From positions 23,329-87,328 of the forward strand of contig JBGTCD010000113.1 of the NCBI GenBank assembly GCA_041749015.1: DNA of 64,000 nt, written 5' to 3'. Below the pieces are notes generated by a model that did not search any database, was not told where the DNA came from, and worked only from the letters and a program-made list of their open reading frames with translations. Positions 19,120-28,081 of this stretch are shown one piece after another. The DNA comes from JBGTCD01 sp041749015. Its GTDB lineage: Bacteria; Bacteroidota; Bacteroidia; Cytophagales; Cyclobacteriaceae. Both the position numbers and the translations under genes were made by a program. Positions within the stretch are counted from its first letter, which is position 1. Each line of letters opens with the position of its first letter.

Positions 19120-19195
19120 TTATCTATATTAACTTAATACAGGGTTGGTATAGATGAATAATGGCAATATACCATATAATCTTAAAAATCCGAAA
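19120..19195. promoter_or_regulatory. Operator-like element, copy 1 (araC promoter)
   Basis: TTATCTATATTAACT at 19120 and, 41 bases after its start, ATGGCAATATACCAT at 19161, then an A-rich AAAAATCC. The same blocks occur at identical spacing and on the same strand at 23317-23392. The second block is a near-perfect inverted repeat (ATGGNA-ATA-TACCAT). It begins about 20 bases upstream of the araC start. Likely the binding site of this regulator. Confidence 0.65.
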
Positions 19196-19204
19196 AGCTT
19201 AATA

Positions 19205-20248
19205 TTACTGAACCGCCTTATAATGAACCCCCGAAAGATTTCTCAGGCTTTCCACGGCCTGCTCGGCGGTGATGTCCCTTTGCGGATTGGCAAACATCTC
19301 ATAGCCCACCATAAATTTCTTGACAGTAGCAGATCGCAATAGCGGAGGATAGAATGACATGTGCCAGTGCCACTCAGGGTGGTCATGACCATCACAGGGT
19401 GCCTGATGGATCCCGGAAGAATAAGGGAATGAGGCCTTAAATAAATTATCATACCGAATGGTGAGCCAATGGATTGCTTCTGCAAAAGACCCGGCCTCTT
19501 CATCCGTAAGTGCTGCGATATTCGGAGCGGGTATTTTCGGAAGGATCATGGCTTCAAAAGGCCAGACCGCCCAAAAAGGAATCAGAACCACCATCTGGTC
19601 ATTTTCGAATAAAATCCTTTCACGGCAATCCAATTCCTGTTTTAAATATGCAGCCAGCAGCCCTTTACCTGTCTTTTCATAATAGGCTAATTGCCGGGCA
19701 GACTTTTTAGCCGGTTCGTCTGGTACGGAGGCCTGTGCCCAAACCTGACCATGAGGATGGGGATTGGAACAGCCCATCACAGAACCTTTATTTTCAAAAA
19801 TTTGGACATAGTTGATATAATTCAGGGCACTCAGTTCCTTATATTCATTCTGCCAAAGTTTGACCACTTCTTTGATTTGGCTAACATCCATTTCGGGTAA
19901 TGTCAGGTCATGGCGCGGTGAAAAGCAGATCACTTTACACAGACCCCTTTCACTTTTTGCCTCAAGGAGCCCTTCTTTGAAATCAATATCCTCCACATCG
20001 CTTTGCAATGCGGCAAAGTCATTGACAAAAGAAAAAGTACTGGTATAGTTGGGGTTGGTTTTACCCCCTGCTCTTTGATTGCCGGGGCAGAGGTAGCAAC
20101 TTTCATCATATTGGGGCCGCTGGGTCTCCGATACCTTTTCTACCTGTCCCTGCCAGGGTCTTTTGGTTCTGTGTGGGGAAACCTGCACCCATTCCCCGGT
20201 TAGTATGTTGAATCTTCTATGTGACCGATCGAATAGTAACTCACTCAT
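19205..20248 (-). CDS. galT: Galactose-1-phosphate uridylyltransferase
   Basis: Second step of the Leloir pathway: exchanges UMP between UDP-glucose and galactose-1-phosphate. 347 residues. The active site GCSNPHPHGQVWAQ holds the nucleophilic His; YDESCYLCPGN has the Cys pair for the structural zinc; RPWQGQVEK and GIHQAPCDG are further family motifs. Only three bases separate it from the symporter gene, so it is third in the galK-symporter-galT operon. Confidence 0.95.
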   Translation of the reverse strand: MSELLFDRSHRRFNILTGEWVQVSPHRTKRPWQGQVEKVSETQRPQYDESCYLCPGNQRAGGKTNPNYTSTFSFVNDFAALQSDVEDIDFKEGLLEAKSERGLCKVICFSPRHDLTLPEMDVSQIKEVVKLWQNEYKELSALNYINYVQIFENKGSVMGCSNPHPHGQVWAQASVPDEPAKKSARQLAYYEKTGKGLLAAYLKQELDCRERILFENDQMVVLIPFWAVWPFEAMILPKIPAPNIAALTDEEAGSFAEAIHWLTIRYDNLFKASFPYSSGIHQAPCDGHDHPEWHWHMSFYPPLLRSATVKKFMVGYEMFANPQRDITAEQAVESLRNLSGVHYKAVQ

Positions 20249-20251
20249 AAT

Positions 20252-21862
20252 CTACCAAAATAGCGCATAAAGCACCACCAGAATAATAATGGCTGCATAG
20301 GCTGAAATATTGAAAACCGGCTCAGTTTTAAATACGTCCCTTGTAAGCTTGATGCCTTTAGGGTCATCACTGCCTTTATGCTCCCACAGGCTGATCAATA
20401 TGGCTACCAGCATGGTCAACAAAGCGGTATATCCCATTTGGTTGAGAAAGGGAATTTGAGAAAAAGCCTTGAAAGCAACGGCTATGGGGATAGAAAGTAA
20501 AATACCCCAGATGGCTGCTTTATTGGATGTTTTTTTCCAAAACAATCCCAACAGAAAAACTGAAAGAATTCCAGGACTTACGATCCCTGTATATTCCTGA
20601 ATAAATTGAAAGGCCTGGTCGATACCTCCCAAAAGCGGTGCCATACCACAGGCGATCAACAGAGCAATTCCGGAGGTGATCCTGCCCACTGTTACCAATT
20701 TAGGATCTTTGGCATCTTTATTTTTTGAAAAATACGGCAGGTAAATATCCATGGTGAAAATGGTGGAAGTCGAATTTAACATGGAGGCCAATGATGAAAC
20801 TATGGCTGCGGTCAGTGCTGCCACTGCCACGCCTTTTAAGCCAGAGGGCAAAAATTGCAGGAGCCAGGGGTAGGCCTTATCAGCTTCCTGAGCTGATGGC
20901 AAATTAGAACTTGAAAAACCACTGAGCAGTTCGGGGTCATTCACGATGATATAACATGCAATACCGGGAATAACCACAATGAATGGTATGAGTATTTTGA
21001 TAAAGGCAGCAAAGACAATTCCTTTTTGGGCCTCTTTAATTGATTTAGCAGCAAGGGTCCTTTGAATGATGTATTGGTTGAATCCCCAGTAATAAAGATT
21101 AGCCACCCATAACCCACCGATCAACACCCATATCCCGGGCAAATTCATATACTCGGGGTTGGATTTGTCCAAAATCATGTGAAAATGACTTGGTGCCCGA
21201 TCCATGGCAACTTGAAATCCCGCCAATGGCCCTTCCCCATCTGAGATAATATTGAGAGCCAGATAGGTCGTCACGAGCCCGCCGAGTACCAAAAATACCA
21301 CCTGGATCACATCCGTCCAGGCTACAGCAGAGAGCCCCCCGTAAAAGGAGTAGGCTGCAGCAAATAAGGCCAAACCTATGATGGCATAGTGGAGGGGGAA
21401 GCCCATAACGGTATTCAAGGCCAAAGACCCTAAATAAATAACTGAAGTGAGGTTAACAAAAATAAAAAGCGCAATCCAGAATATCGCAAGGATGGTTTTA
21501 AGCTGGGTCGAATACCGTCTTTCTATAAATTCAGGGATGGTATAAAGCCCTTGCTTAATAAAAATGGGTAAAAAGTACTTACCTACAATGATCAGTGTAA
21601 GGGCTGCCATCCATTCATAGGAGGCTATAGCCAGGCCAGAAACAAAACCTGACCCTGACATCCCGATAAACTGTTCAGCAGAGATATTTGCCGCAATCAA
21701 TGAAGCCCCAATGGCCCACCAGGGCAGGGATTTGCTGGCCAGGAAGTAATCTTCAGCATTTTTTTTCACCCCTGGCTTGCCCCGGGATACATACAGGCCT
21801 ACGCTTAAGATCACCAGGCAGTAGGCAATAAATATGGAATAATCTAAAACCGTAAAATGCAT
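20252..21862 (-). CDS. Sodium/sugar (SSS family) symporter, vSGLT-like
   Basis: 536 residues with about 14 membrane helices. SLIAANISAEQFIGMSGSGF is the characteristic unwound helix 1 segment with sodium/sugar contacts; YSFYGGLSAVAWTDVIQ is the SSS signature, and AALTAAIVSSLASMLNSTST lines the sodium site. By context (14 bases after galK, 3 before galT) it imports galactose or a galactoside into the cytoplasm with Na+. Substrate is inferred from the operon. Confidence 0.92.
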   Translation of the reverse strand: MHFTVLDYSIFIAYCLVILSVGLYVSRGKPGVKKNAEDYFLASKSLPWWAIGASLIAANISAEQFIGMSGSGFVSGLAIASYEWMAALTLIIVGKYFLPIFIKQGLYTIPEFIERRYSTQLKTILAIFWIALFIFVNLTSVIYLGSLALNTVMGFPLHYAIIGLALFAAAYSFYGGLSAVAWTDVIQVVFLVLGGLVTTYLALNIISDGEGPLAGFQVAMDRAPSHFHMILDKSNPEYMNLPGIWVLIGGLWVANLYYWGFNQYIIQRTLAAKSIKEAQKGIVFAAFIKILIPFIVVIPGIACYIIVNDPELLSGFSSSNLPSAQEADKAYPWLLQFLPSGLKGVAVAALTAAIVSSLASMLNSTSTIFTMDIYLPYFSKNKDAKDPKLVTVGRITSGIALLIACGMAPLLGGIDQAFQFIQEYTGIVSPGILSVFLLGLFWKKTSNKAAIWGILLSIPIAVAFKAFSQIPFLNQMGYTALLTMLVAILISLWEHKGSDDPKGIKLTRDVFKTEPVFNISAYAAIIILVVLYALFW

Positions 21863-21876
21863 AGGCCGCTAATTTA

Positions 21877-23103
21877 TCAAACTAAATGACAACCCTGAGA
21901 AATTTTTATGGGAATGTTTCGAGTACTCCTGCCGTATTTGTCAGCATATTGGTGCTGGATCCTTTCAATCATTTCATTGACACCCTGATCTTTTACAAGT
22001 GCTAAAATACAGCCCCCGAAGCCCCCGCCTACCTGCCTTGCACCCAGTACAATAGCTTCCTGATTAAGAGCATCCGCCAAAAAATCAGTTTCTGCACAAG
22101 TAATTTCAAAATGGTTTTTCTGACTCTGGTGCCCCTCATTAAGCAGGCGGCCCACCATCTCCATCTGCCCTGTTTTTAAGGCCTCACCTATCTTGAGTAC
22201 CCTTTCATTTTCTGAAACGATATGATAAGCCCTTTTCCACCATATTTCATGTGAATGAAATTTATTTTCAATGGCCACATGGAATCTCGCATAATAATAT
22301 TTTTGCCTTTGGGTGTCTTTTTTATCATGCTCGATTTCATCTGACTTATAATGGTCCAGTTGCTGGAGGGTAATATCCCTAAAATTTTTAATCTTGGGGT
22401 TTGCAGCCTTGAGTCTGCTCAGAGCCTCAGCGCTTTCATGACTCCTTGAATTGTACTCTGAATCATTGAGTTGATGCTTGACCTGGGAATCCAGCAAAAT
22501 TAACTGGTGCCCTGACATGTCAATTTTGATGGGATCATAATCCAGGGTCAGGCAGTCCAATAACAGCACGTGATCCTCCTGGCCAAACATACAGGCAAAC
22601 TGGTCCATAATGCCACAGGGCACCCCGGCAAATGTATGCTCTGAATTCTGGGCAATTTTAGCGATATCCCACTTTTGAAGGTTTAAATCAAATAAATTAG
22701 TAAGGGCGTACACGGTACCACAGCACAAGGCTGCAGAGGAGGACAGCCCTGCTCCTACAGGCACATTTCCGGTGAAGGCCAGGTCAAAACCATGAATATC
22801 ATCCTTAAGCTGATGGATCACCCCTTTGATCAGATTGAGCCAATCTACTTCAGATGGTAGTACCTCATGGACCGGGAAAGAAGCCTGCTGGTCATAATCG
22901 ATGGAGTAAATATTGATTTCCCGGCTGGCATTTTTAGCCACTCCCAAATACATGTGATGGTTGATGGCAGCAGGCAACACATACCCCAAATTATAATCTG
23001 TATGCTCACCGATGATGTTGATCCTGCCCGGGGCTTTGATTATCAGCTCAGGTGTTTTGTCAAATTTTTCTTTAAATACCCTTGTCAGTTTTTCTGAAAG
23101 CAT
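21877..23103 (-). CDS. galK: Galactokinase
   Basis: Phosphorylates galactose at C1 with ATP. 408 residues, slightly long. GHMP family signatures are clear: APGRINIIGEHTDYN (galactose binding) at the N-terminus, VPVGAGLSSSAALCCGTVY (phosphate loop) near residue 120, and GGGFGGCILALV near the C-terminus. First gene of the galactose operon; a -7-like box TACATTTG is found about 95 bases upstream and the repeated element about 215 bases upstream. No galE or galM is present in the window. Confidence 0.96.
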   Translation of the reverse strand: MLSEKLTRVFKEKFDKTPELIIKAPGRINIIGEHTDYNLGYVLPAAINHHMYLGVAKNASREINIYSIDYDQQASFPVHEVLPSEVDWLNLIKGVIHQLKDDIHGFDLAFTGNVPVGAGLSSSAALCCGTVYALTNLFDLNLQKWDIAKIAQNSEHTFAGVPCGIMDQFACMFGQEDHVLLLDCLTLDYDPIKIDMSGHQLILLDSQVKHQLNDSEYNSRSHESAEALSRLKAANPKIKNFRDITLQQLDHYKSDEIEHDKKDTQRQKYYYARFHVAIENKFHSHEIWWKRAYHIVSENERVLKIGEALKTGQMEMVGRLLNEGHQSQKNHFEITCAETDFLADALNQEAIVLGARQVGGGFGGCILALVKDQGVNEMIERIQHQYADKYGRSTRNIPIKISQGCHLV

Positions 23104-23195
23104 ATAACCTTCGCGTCTTACGAGAAATCAATTCTTCCCGGACCGGCCCCATTCCAAGGTAGAACCTTCTCAATTGAGATTAATTTTAGAATTGG

Positions 23196-23203
23196 CAAAT
23201 GTA
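23196..23203 (-). promoter_or_regulatory. Candidate -7 box of the galK operon
   Basis: TACATTTG on the minus strand fits TAnnTTTG and lies 93 bases upstream of the galK ATG. No TTG lies 19-21 bases further upstream, so the promoter may need an activator. Confidence 0.45.
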
Positions 23204-23316
23204 GTAAGTTTTTGTCCAAAAGGTTTCTGCTCTGGATTAAGTAACCCATGGCCCTGTCTGTAAGACACCGTTCCCCTTCAGTAAAGGTCAAGCTTATTTA
23301 AAAAATTAAGCACTTA

Positions 23317-23392
23317 TTATCTATATTAACTCAATAATATTAAATAATATGTCAGACATGGTAATATACCACATACTATTGAAAATCCTAAT
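23317..23392. promoter_or_regulatory. Operator-like element, copy 2 (galK / secreted-protein intergenic region)
   Basis: TTATCTATATTAACT at 23317, ATGGTAATATACCAC at 23358 and GAAAATCC downstream, gapless and same-strand match to the araC copy at 19120. It is about 25 bases upstream of the -7 box of the plus-strand gene at 23449 and about 215 bases upstream of galK, a position from which one AraC-type protein could control both. Confidence 0.65.
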
Positions 23393-23416
23393 GTAGTGGG
23401 AGCAGCACTGGTCTGT

Positions 23417-23424
23417 TACCTTTG
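23417..23424 (+). promoter_or_regulatory. -7 box of the secreted-protein gene
   Basis: TACCTTTG, an exact TAnnTTTG match, 25-32 bases before the start codon. There is no TTG at -33, as expected for an activator-dependent promoter; the operator-like element lies directly upstream. Confidence 0.55.
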
Positions 23425-23448
23425 TTTCATAAACTAAAATAAATGATT

Positions 23449-24051
23449 ATGAAAAAGACAACAATGATTTGCTTTTTGGCCGCGCTGATTCTGGCCCCGG
23501 TCTTTGCTATGTCTCAGGGACTTCCTTATGTGAAGTTAAAAGGAACTGATGAAAAAATGCTTACGCTATATGCCGGGCCATTCGACTCGGAACAAGTAAC
23601 CCTTAGATTAAAAGATGCTTTAGGTTCTACACTCTATGAAGAGGACTTCGCCATCGAAGGCAATCTGCATAAGCGTTATGACCTCAGAAATATTAAAGCA
23701 GGAGATTATTATTTCGAGATTGAAGATGAAAATAAAATCACGGTTAATCCTTTTGAGATTGTAAGAAACAAGTTGATTGTGGCTCAGGACCTCAACATGG
23801 TGATGGCAAAGCCTGCCATAACTTTTAAAGGTAATGGCATCTATGAGGTACATCTTGACAATAAAGAAGCCCGCCCTGTGTATGTGTACATCACCAATGC
23901 TGAAGGAACGGTAATCCTCAAGGAAAAATTGGGCTCTGAAAAAGAGATTAAAAAATACTACGATTTTTCTAAGCTCGAAGGGATGTCCTACTCGGTTCAG
24001 GTAAGGCAAGGTCAAAGGACCTTCGACCATACGCTACCAATGCAGCCCTAA
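23449..24051 (+). CDS. Secreted beta-rich protein of unknown function
   Basis: About 200 residues. A cleavable signal peptide (MKKTTMICFLAALILAPVFA) is followed by two similar beta-sandwich-like halves: each alternates extended strands and turns, with LKAGDYYF-like ends (IKAGDYYFEIEDE in the first; GMSYSVQVRQGQ in the second). This resembles tandem Ig-like or T9SS-sorting-domain-like repeats, but I do not recognise the family. An ATG two codons upstream is also possible. Its promoter carries the galactose operator-like element, so it may respond to the same sugar. It ends before a strong hairpin terminator. Confidence 0.7.
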   Translation: MKKTTMICFLAALILAPVFAMSQGLPYVKLKGTDEKMLTLYAGPFDSEQVTLRLKDALGSTLYEEDFAIEGNLHKRYDLRNIKAGDYYFEIEDENKITVNPFEIVRNKLIVAQDLNMVMAKPAITFKGNGIYEVHLDNKEARPVYVYITNAEGTVILKEKLGSEKEIKKYYDFSKLEGMSYSVQVRQGQRTFDHTLPMQP

Positions 24052-24079
24052 TAAGGATTTTTTTTAACCTAAACCGAAA

Positions 24080-24112
24080 AACCGGACTTCTTCAGGAGGT
24101 CCGGTTTTTTTT
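24080..24112. terminator. Bidirectional rho-independent terminator
   Basis: An 11-base-pair stem (AACCGGACTTC / GAGGTCCGGTT, one G-T pair) with a five-base loop, then eight T on the plus strand and a five-T run on the minus side. It separates the converging secreted-protein gene and acs. Confidence 0.9.
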
Positions 24113-26006
24113 ATAGTGCCTGTTCCTTAATAGTCTCTACAACGTCCGGATCCAGTAAGGTGGAGGTATCACCCAGGTTGGAAGTGTCTCCCTCAGCAAT
24201 CTTGCGTAGGATCCGCCGCATGATTTTACCAGACCTTGTTTTAGGCAGTCCCGGTACGAACTGAATTTTTTCCGGCTTGGCAATCTTGCCGATCTCCTTG
24301 ACCACTGTTTCAATAATTTCCGATCTCAGATTATCTTCGTTTTCCGGGGTCTCCTTGCAGATGACATATGCGTAAATCCCCTGCCCCTTGATTTCATGGG
24401 GATACCCTACCACTGCGGATTCAGCAACATGCTTATTCTGGTTGATGGCATTCTCAATTTCCGCCGTGCCAAACCGATGTCCTGATACATTGATAACGTC
24501 ATCTACCCTGCCAATGATCCGGTAGTTCCCATCCTTATCTCTTTTGGCACCATCTCCGGTAAAATACAGCTTCTTAAAGGCAGCAAAATAGGTTTGCCGG
24601 CACCGCTCATGGTCCCCATAGGTGGTTCTCACTACCGAGGGCCAGGGGAACCGCATACAAAGGAGTCCCTCGACTTGATTTTCCGTAATTTCCTTTCCTT
24701 CCGCATCCACCAACACAGGCTGTATCCCCGGCAAGGGCAGGGTAGCATGAGCCGCCTTATGCGGCGTGACCCCAGCCAGGTTAGAGATCATGATGCCCCC
24801 GGTTTCCGTCTGCCACCAGGTATCGACAATAGGGCACCGCTCCTTACCGATATGAATATGGTACCAGTGCCAGGCTTCCTCATTGATGGGCTCGCCCACG
24901 GTACCAAGCACTTTCAAGGAAGAAAGATTGTAGGACAGTACGTGGTCAGTGCCGGCTTTCATCAAAGCTCGGATGGCTGTGGGGGCGGTATAAAACTGAT
25001 TCACCCCATACTTATCCACCACCTGCCAGAACCGCCCCGGATCAGGCCAGGTAGGCACCCCTTCAAACATTACCGAGGTGGCCCCGGCCAGGAGTGGTCC
25101 GTACACGATATAGGTATGCCCGGTGATCCAGCCAATATCCGCGGTGCACCAGTATATATCGCTCTCATCGTATTGAAATACATTTCTGAAGGAAAACTCA
25201 GCATATACCATGTACCCACCGCAGGTATGCACCACCCCTTTGGGCTTGCCAGTAGATCCACTGGTATAAAGGATAAAAAGCAGGTCTTCTGAATCCATGG
25301 GTTCTGCAGGACAGTCCTTGTCCGCTTTTTCTATTTCTTCATGCCACCAGTAATCCCTGCCTGGTTGCATATCAACAGCCCATCCTACCCTTTCCCTTAC
25401 AATTACAGTTTCTACTGAATCACATTTGGCAAGTGCTTCATCTACTACCCTTTTTACAGGGATTTCCTTAGCCCCGCGGTAAAGGCCATCGGCTGTGAGG
25501 ACAGCCTTTGCCCGGGCATCATTGATGCGATCGGCAAGTGCAGAAGAGGAAAATCCGGCAAACACCACGGAATGCACTGCCCCGATCCTGGCACAGGCCA
25601 ATACAGCAATAGCGAGCTCCGGCACCATGGGCATATAGATGACTACCCGGTCGCCCTTTTTGATATTTTTACTTTTAAGCACATTAGCAAAGGCACAGAC
25701 CTGCTCATAAAGCTCCCGGTAGGTAAGCCTGATGAACCGCTCTTTGGGGTCGTTGGGCTCCCATACCAGAGCGAGCTTATTGCCCCGATCCTTGAGATGT
25801 CTGTCAAGACAATTTTCGGTGATATTAAGCTTCCCATTCAAAAACCATTTCACATCAGGCTTCTCAAAATCCCATTCCAGCACCTTGTCCCATTTTTGCT
25901 TCCATTCAAAAGTCTCTGCCTGAGCAGCCCAGAAACCCTCCGGATTTTCAATACTCTCCTGATACACCTTTTTGTACTCCTTCAGGTCCTTAATGCGTAG
26001 TGTCAT
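24111..26006 (-). CDS. acs: Acetyl-CoA synthetase (AMP-forming)
   Basis: Activates acetate to acetyl-CoA through acetyl-AMP. The frame is open to 26063, but the Met starting MTLRIKDLKEYKKVYQ at 26006 gives the usual N-terminus and about 631 residues. Motifs in order: YTSGSTGKPKGVVHTCGGY (P-loop), VDTWWQTETGG (acyl/adenylate pocket), YFTGDGAKRDKDGNYRIIGR, and PKTRSGKIMRRILRK, whose Lys is the catalytic and acetylation-regulated residue. Single-gene unit; its upstream region contains one copy of the direct repeat that borders the adjacent island. Confidence 0.96.
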   Translation of the reverse strand: MTLRIKDLKEYKKVYQESIENPEGFWAAQAETFEWKQKWDKVLEWDFEKPDVKWFLNGKLNITENCLDRHLKDRGNKLALVWEPNDPKERFIRLTYRELYEQVCAFANVLKSKNIKKGDRVVIYMPMVPELAIAVLACARIGAVHSVVFAGFSSSALADRINDARAKAVLTADGLYRGAKEIPVKRVVDEALAKCDSVETVIVRERVGWAVDMQPGRDYWWHEEIEKADKDCPAEPMDSEDLLFILYTSGSTGKPKGVVHTCGGYMVYAEFSFRNVFQYDESDIYWCTADIGWITGHTYIVYGPLLAGATSVMFEGVPTWPDPGRFWQVVDKYGVNQFYTAPTAIRALMKAGTDHVLSYNLSSLKVLGTVGEPINEEAWHWYHIHIGKERCPIVDTWWQTETGGIMISNLAGVTPHKAAHATLPLPGIQPVLVDAEGKEITENQVEGLLCMRFPWPSVVRTTYGDHERCRQTYFAAFKKLYFTGDGAKRDKDGNYRIIGRVDDVINVSGHRFGTAEIENAINQNKHVAESAVVGYPHEIKGQGIYAYVICKETPENEDNLRSEIIETVVKEIGKIAKPEKIQFVPGLPKTRSGKIMRRILRKIAEGDTSNLGDTSTLLDPDVVETIKEQAL

Positions 26007-26038
26007 ATTGGTTTTTAATTTTTTTTGATCAGCAATTA

Positions 26039-26110
26039 AACGCCAAATTAATGAACATGTCAAAAAAAGTCAGGTTTCGAAGGAAAAAATGGTAGGTTAG
26101 TGGAGTAAAA
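26039..26110. repeat. Island-border direct repeat, left copy
   Basis: About 72 bases starting AACGCCAAATTAATGAAC and ending near TTAGTGGAGTAAAA. The right copy is at 32708-32780, same orientation, with about nine differences and one inserted A by eye. It spans -33 to -104 relative to the acs start, so it may be acs promoter sequence duplicated when the island entered. Confidence 0.75.
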
Positions 26111-26142
26111 TGGCCGCATTGACAATTTGTATTTATAAACAA

Positions 26143-26260
26143 ATGGTTATATTTTTAAACAAAGAAAGGATTAATGGTGCAATTCAGAATGTGTTCCCAT
26201 CTTACGCCATATTCGAAATAACCGAAATCGGTAAGGCGGGGTATCTGGATGTTGGCGTGC
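26143..26260. repeat. Imperfect repeat upstream of truncated dinD, copy 1
   Basis: Shares AAACAAAGAAAGGATTAATG and, 65-70 bases on, TATCTGGATGTTGGC with 28417-28535. The outer blocks are conserved at almost the same distance (99 against 100 bases), while the middle differs in sequence but in both copies contains an inverted repeat (here ACCGA/TCGGT). Each copy sits about 40 bases before an ATG. Confidence 0.65.
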
Positions 26261-26284
26261 ATTAAAATGAACTAAACTTACGAC

Positions 26285-26575
26285 ATGAAGAAAGAATTAA
26301 TATCTGAGTTATTTGAAAAATTCGAAGAAGCATGCTACGCCCTTGAAGGACTAGAATGTTGGAGTGGTAGGGAATTGCAAGAGATTTTAGGTTATTCTGA
26401 TTGGACAAACTTTACTAATACGATACAGAAAGCTGTAAAATCGAGCGAAAGCTCTGGAGAGAAAGAGTCTGATCATTTTGTTGGTGTCACCAAAACGATA
26501 GATATGCAATTTATTAGCTTTGGATTTATTGGCTTGCAGGTTTTATTCACGGGCCAACAAGTGGACTTTTTTTAG
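26285..26575 (+). pseudogene. dinD: Truncated dinD-like (DNA-damage-inducible protein D) gene
   Basis: The first ~70 residues match the N-terminal Bro-N-like part of DinD: ECWSGRELQEILGYSDWTNF and SSGEKESDHFVGVTKTI. After that the frame changes to unrelated hydrophobic sequence and stops at 96 residues, whereas DinD is about 280. This is a 5' fragment joined to foreign DNA. It may still be expressed, but is unlikely to have DinD function. Confidence 0.7.
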
Positions 26576-26599
26576 CAATGGACTTTAAAAAACTGAATA

Positions 26600-26917
26600 A
26601 TGAATAATTGGAAAATAGCGTTTTGGTGTTGCTTGACACTTTTGGTTATGGTGACTGTTTTTTCAGTTTATTCTATTATTGACCAAGCATACACAATAAC
26701 CTATCACAAAGCTGGGTATGAAGACACGGAAAAAGACCTTGAGCAACTAATGGAAATCATAAATAAAACGGACTTGACTAAAAAGCAGATAGAAACCGAA
26801 CTAAAAGGCCATAATAATTTTGAATTTATGGACTTCAACTCGGACACTATTTCACTCAATCGAGTTTTACTTATATTCGACAATGACAAATTAAAATCGG
26901 CAACGAAACAATGGTAA
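26600..26917 (+). CDS. Small membrane-anchored protein, Imm58-like
   Basis: 105 residues. One N-terminal membrane helix (WKIAFWCCLTLLVMVTVFSV) and a soluble domain with YHKAGYEDTEKDLEQLMEII. The layout (short cytoplasmic tip, one helix, DQAYTITY, then a helix-strand domain) recalls small immunity proteins of the Imm58 type, but I recall this by pattern only and no toxin gene is adjacent. It follows the broken dinD fragment by 24 bases. AT-rich like the rest of the island. Confidence 0.55.
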   Translation: MNNWKIAFWCCLTLLVMVTVFSVYSIIDQAYTITYHKAGYEDTEKDLEQLMEIINKTDLTKKQIETELKGHNNFEFMDFNSDTISLNRVLLIFDNDKLKSATKQW

Positions 26918-26950
26918 GACAAGAAAGCCGACCATAACCCCACTTCCAAC

Positions 26951-28081
26951 TCACCCACCAAACACCTTTTTTAAAAAGCCCTTTTTCTCTTCATCTTCAC
27001 CTTCGGCACCAACTGATTCTATCCCTATTTCACCATCAATTGAAGGCTGTAGGGCTTGTATAAAAGCATTTCTTAATAAGACGATGATGGCATGCCACAC
27101 ATCGCTATCGGTATCATCAAATGTCCCTTCCATGGGCAATTTGGTTGCGACTTGTTCTTCTTTAGGATTGCGAAGAATAACGCCAGCCGCAGCAACTATT
27201 ACCTCCCACGTTTTCTGCCAAAATGAGACATCGTGGTTTTCTTTGCCCAGGACTTTTAGATCTGTTATAATGGGCTTAACATACCCTTTAAATTTTCCTT
27301 CTTTGGCGGCTATTTCTGTGTAAAGTCCGAGCGTCCCTTCATTTACCTGAAAGCTGGCATACGCCTGAAAGAATTCATTGAGTTCGGGCAATTGTAGATT
27401 TTCTAACTCTGCATCCATGTCGAATGTGGGATCATCTTTTAATGCATTTAACTTCATATTGAATTGCAGCGTACCCCCATAAATATTAGCTGAAGCATAA
27501 ATTGTGGATGGCAGCAAAGCCGAGTCAACCACCGAAGAAAGGTTTTGTGCTAATAGATAAGTGTTGTCCATTTGAATATCTACTGCAGGTTCTGAGGTGT
27601 GGTCGACATACTTTATAATGCCTTCTTCTATCTCGACCCTGTTTAGCTTAAGCGGCATAAAACCATCAAATACAGATTTTAAATCTGTACTGTCTCTTTG
27701 AATGTCTTCTGGTTCTGTTTTGTCTTTTGTAAAGATGAGAGAGGGTCGCTCCAATAACAACTCACCCACAATTTTCCCTTTAAATAACGCTGACCACTCC
27801 ACTGACAAATCAATAATATCAGATTTGAAGAATTCGGTCTGGTCCCCTGAAACGGAATCTTTTTTATTGATGTAAATACCCTTTATTTGATAGGCACCCC
27901 GGTAAAGGGCTATATCAATATCATCAATATGACCGTATAGTGATTCCAGGTTTGCAAGGCTTTTGTTGGCATAATTTAAAACAATGTATGGCAGGGCAAT
28001 GCGAGCGGCAATAAGCACAACAATGATTATTCCAATAATTATAAATTTTTTGTGGGTGCTTTTTTTGACTTCTTTTTTCAT
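26951..28081 (-). CDS. DUF748/AsmA-like envelope protein
   Basis: 376 residues. An N-terminal membrane anchor (KFIIIGIIIVVLIAARIAL) is followed by ALYRGAYQIKGIYINKKD, typical of DUF748/AsmA-like proteins, and repeated beta-strand stretches (SVEWSALFKGKIVGELLLER). Such proteins span the periplasm and may move lipid or assist outer membrane assembly (family knowledge). The acidic tail DEEKKGFLKKVFGG is unusual. It is the only minus-strand gene in the island, apart from the intron fragment. Confidence 0.75.
   Translation of the reverse strand: MKKEVKKSTHKKFIIIGIIIVVLIAARIALPYIVLNYANKSLANLESLYGHIDDIDIALYRGAYQIKGIYINKKDSVSGDQTEFFKSDIIDLSVEWSALFKGKIVGELLLERPSLIFTKDKTEPEDIQRDSTDLKSVFDGFMPLKLNRVEIEEGIIKYVDHTSEPAVDIQMDNTYLLAQNLSSVVDSALLPSTIYASANIYGGTLQFNMKLNALKDDPTFDMDAELENLQLPELNEFFQAYASFQVNEGTLGLYTEIAAKEGKFKGYVKPIITDLKVLGKENHDVSFWQKTWEVIVAAAGVILRNPKEEQVATKLPMEGTFDDTDSDVWHAIIVLLRNAFIQALQPSIDGEIGIESVGAEGEDEEKKGFLKKVFGG

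Noticed and set aside
24594..25292. 232-codon frame opposite acs
   Set aside because: Lies wholly inside acs on the other strand; shadow of its GC-rich codons.
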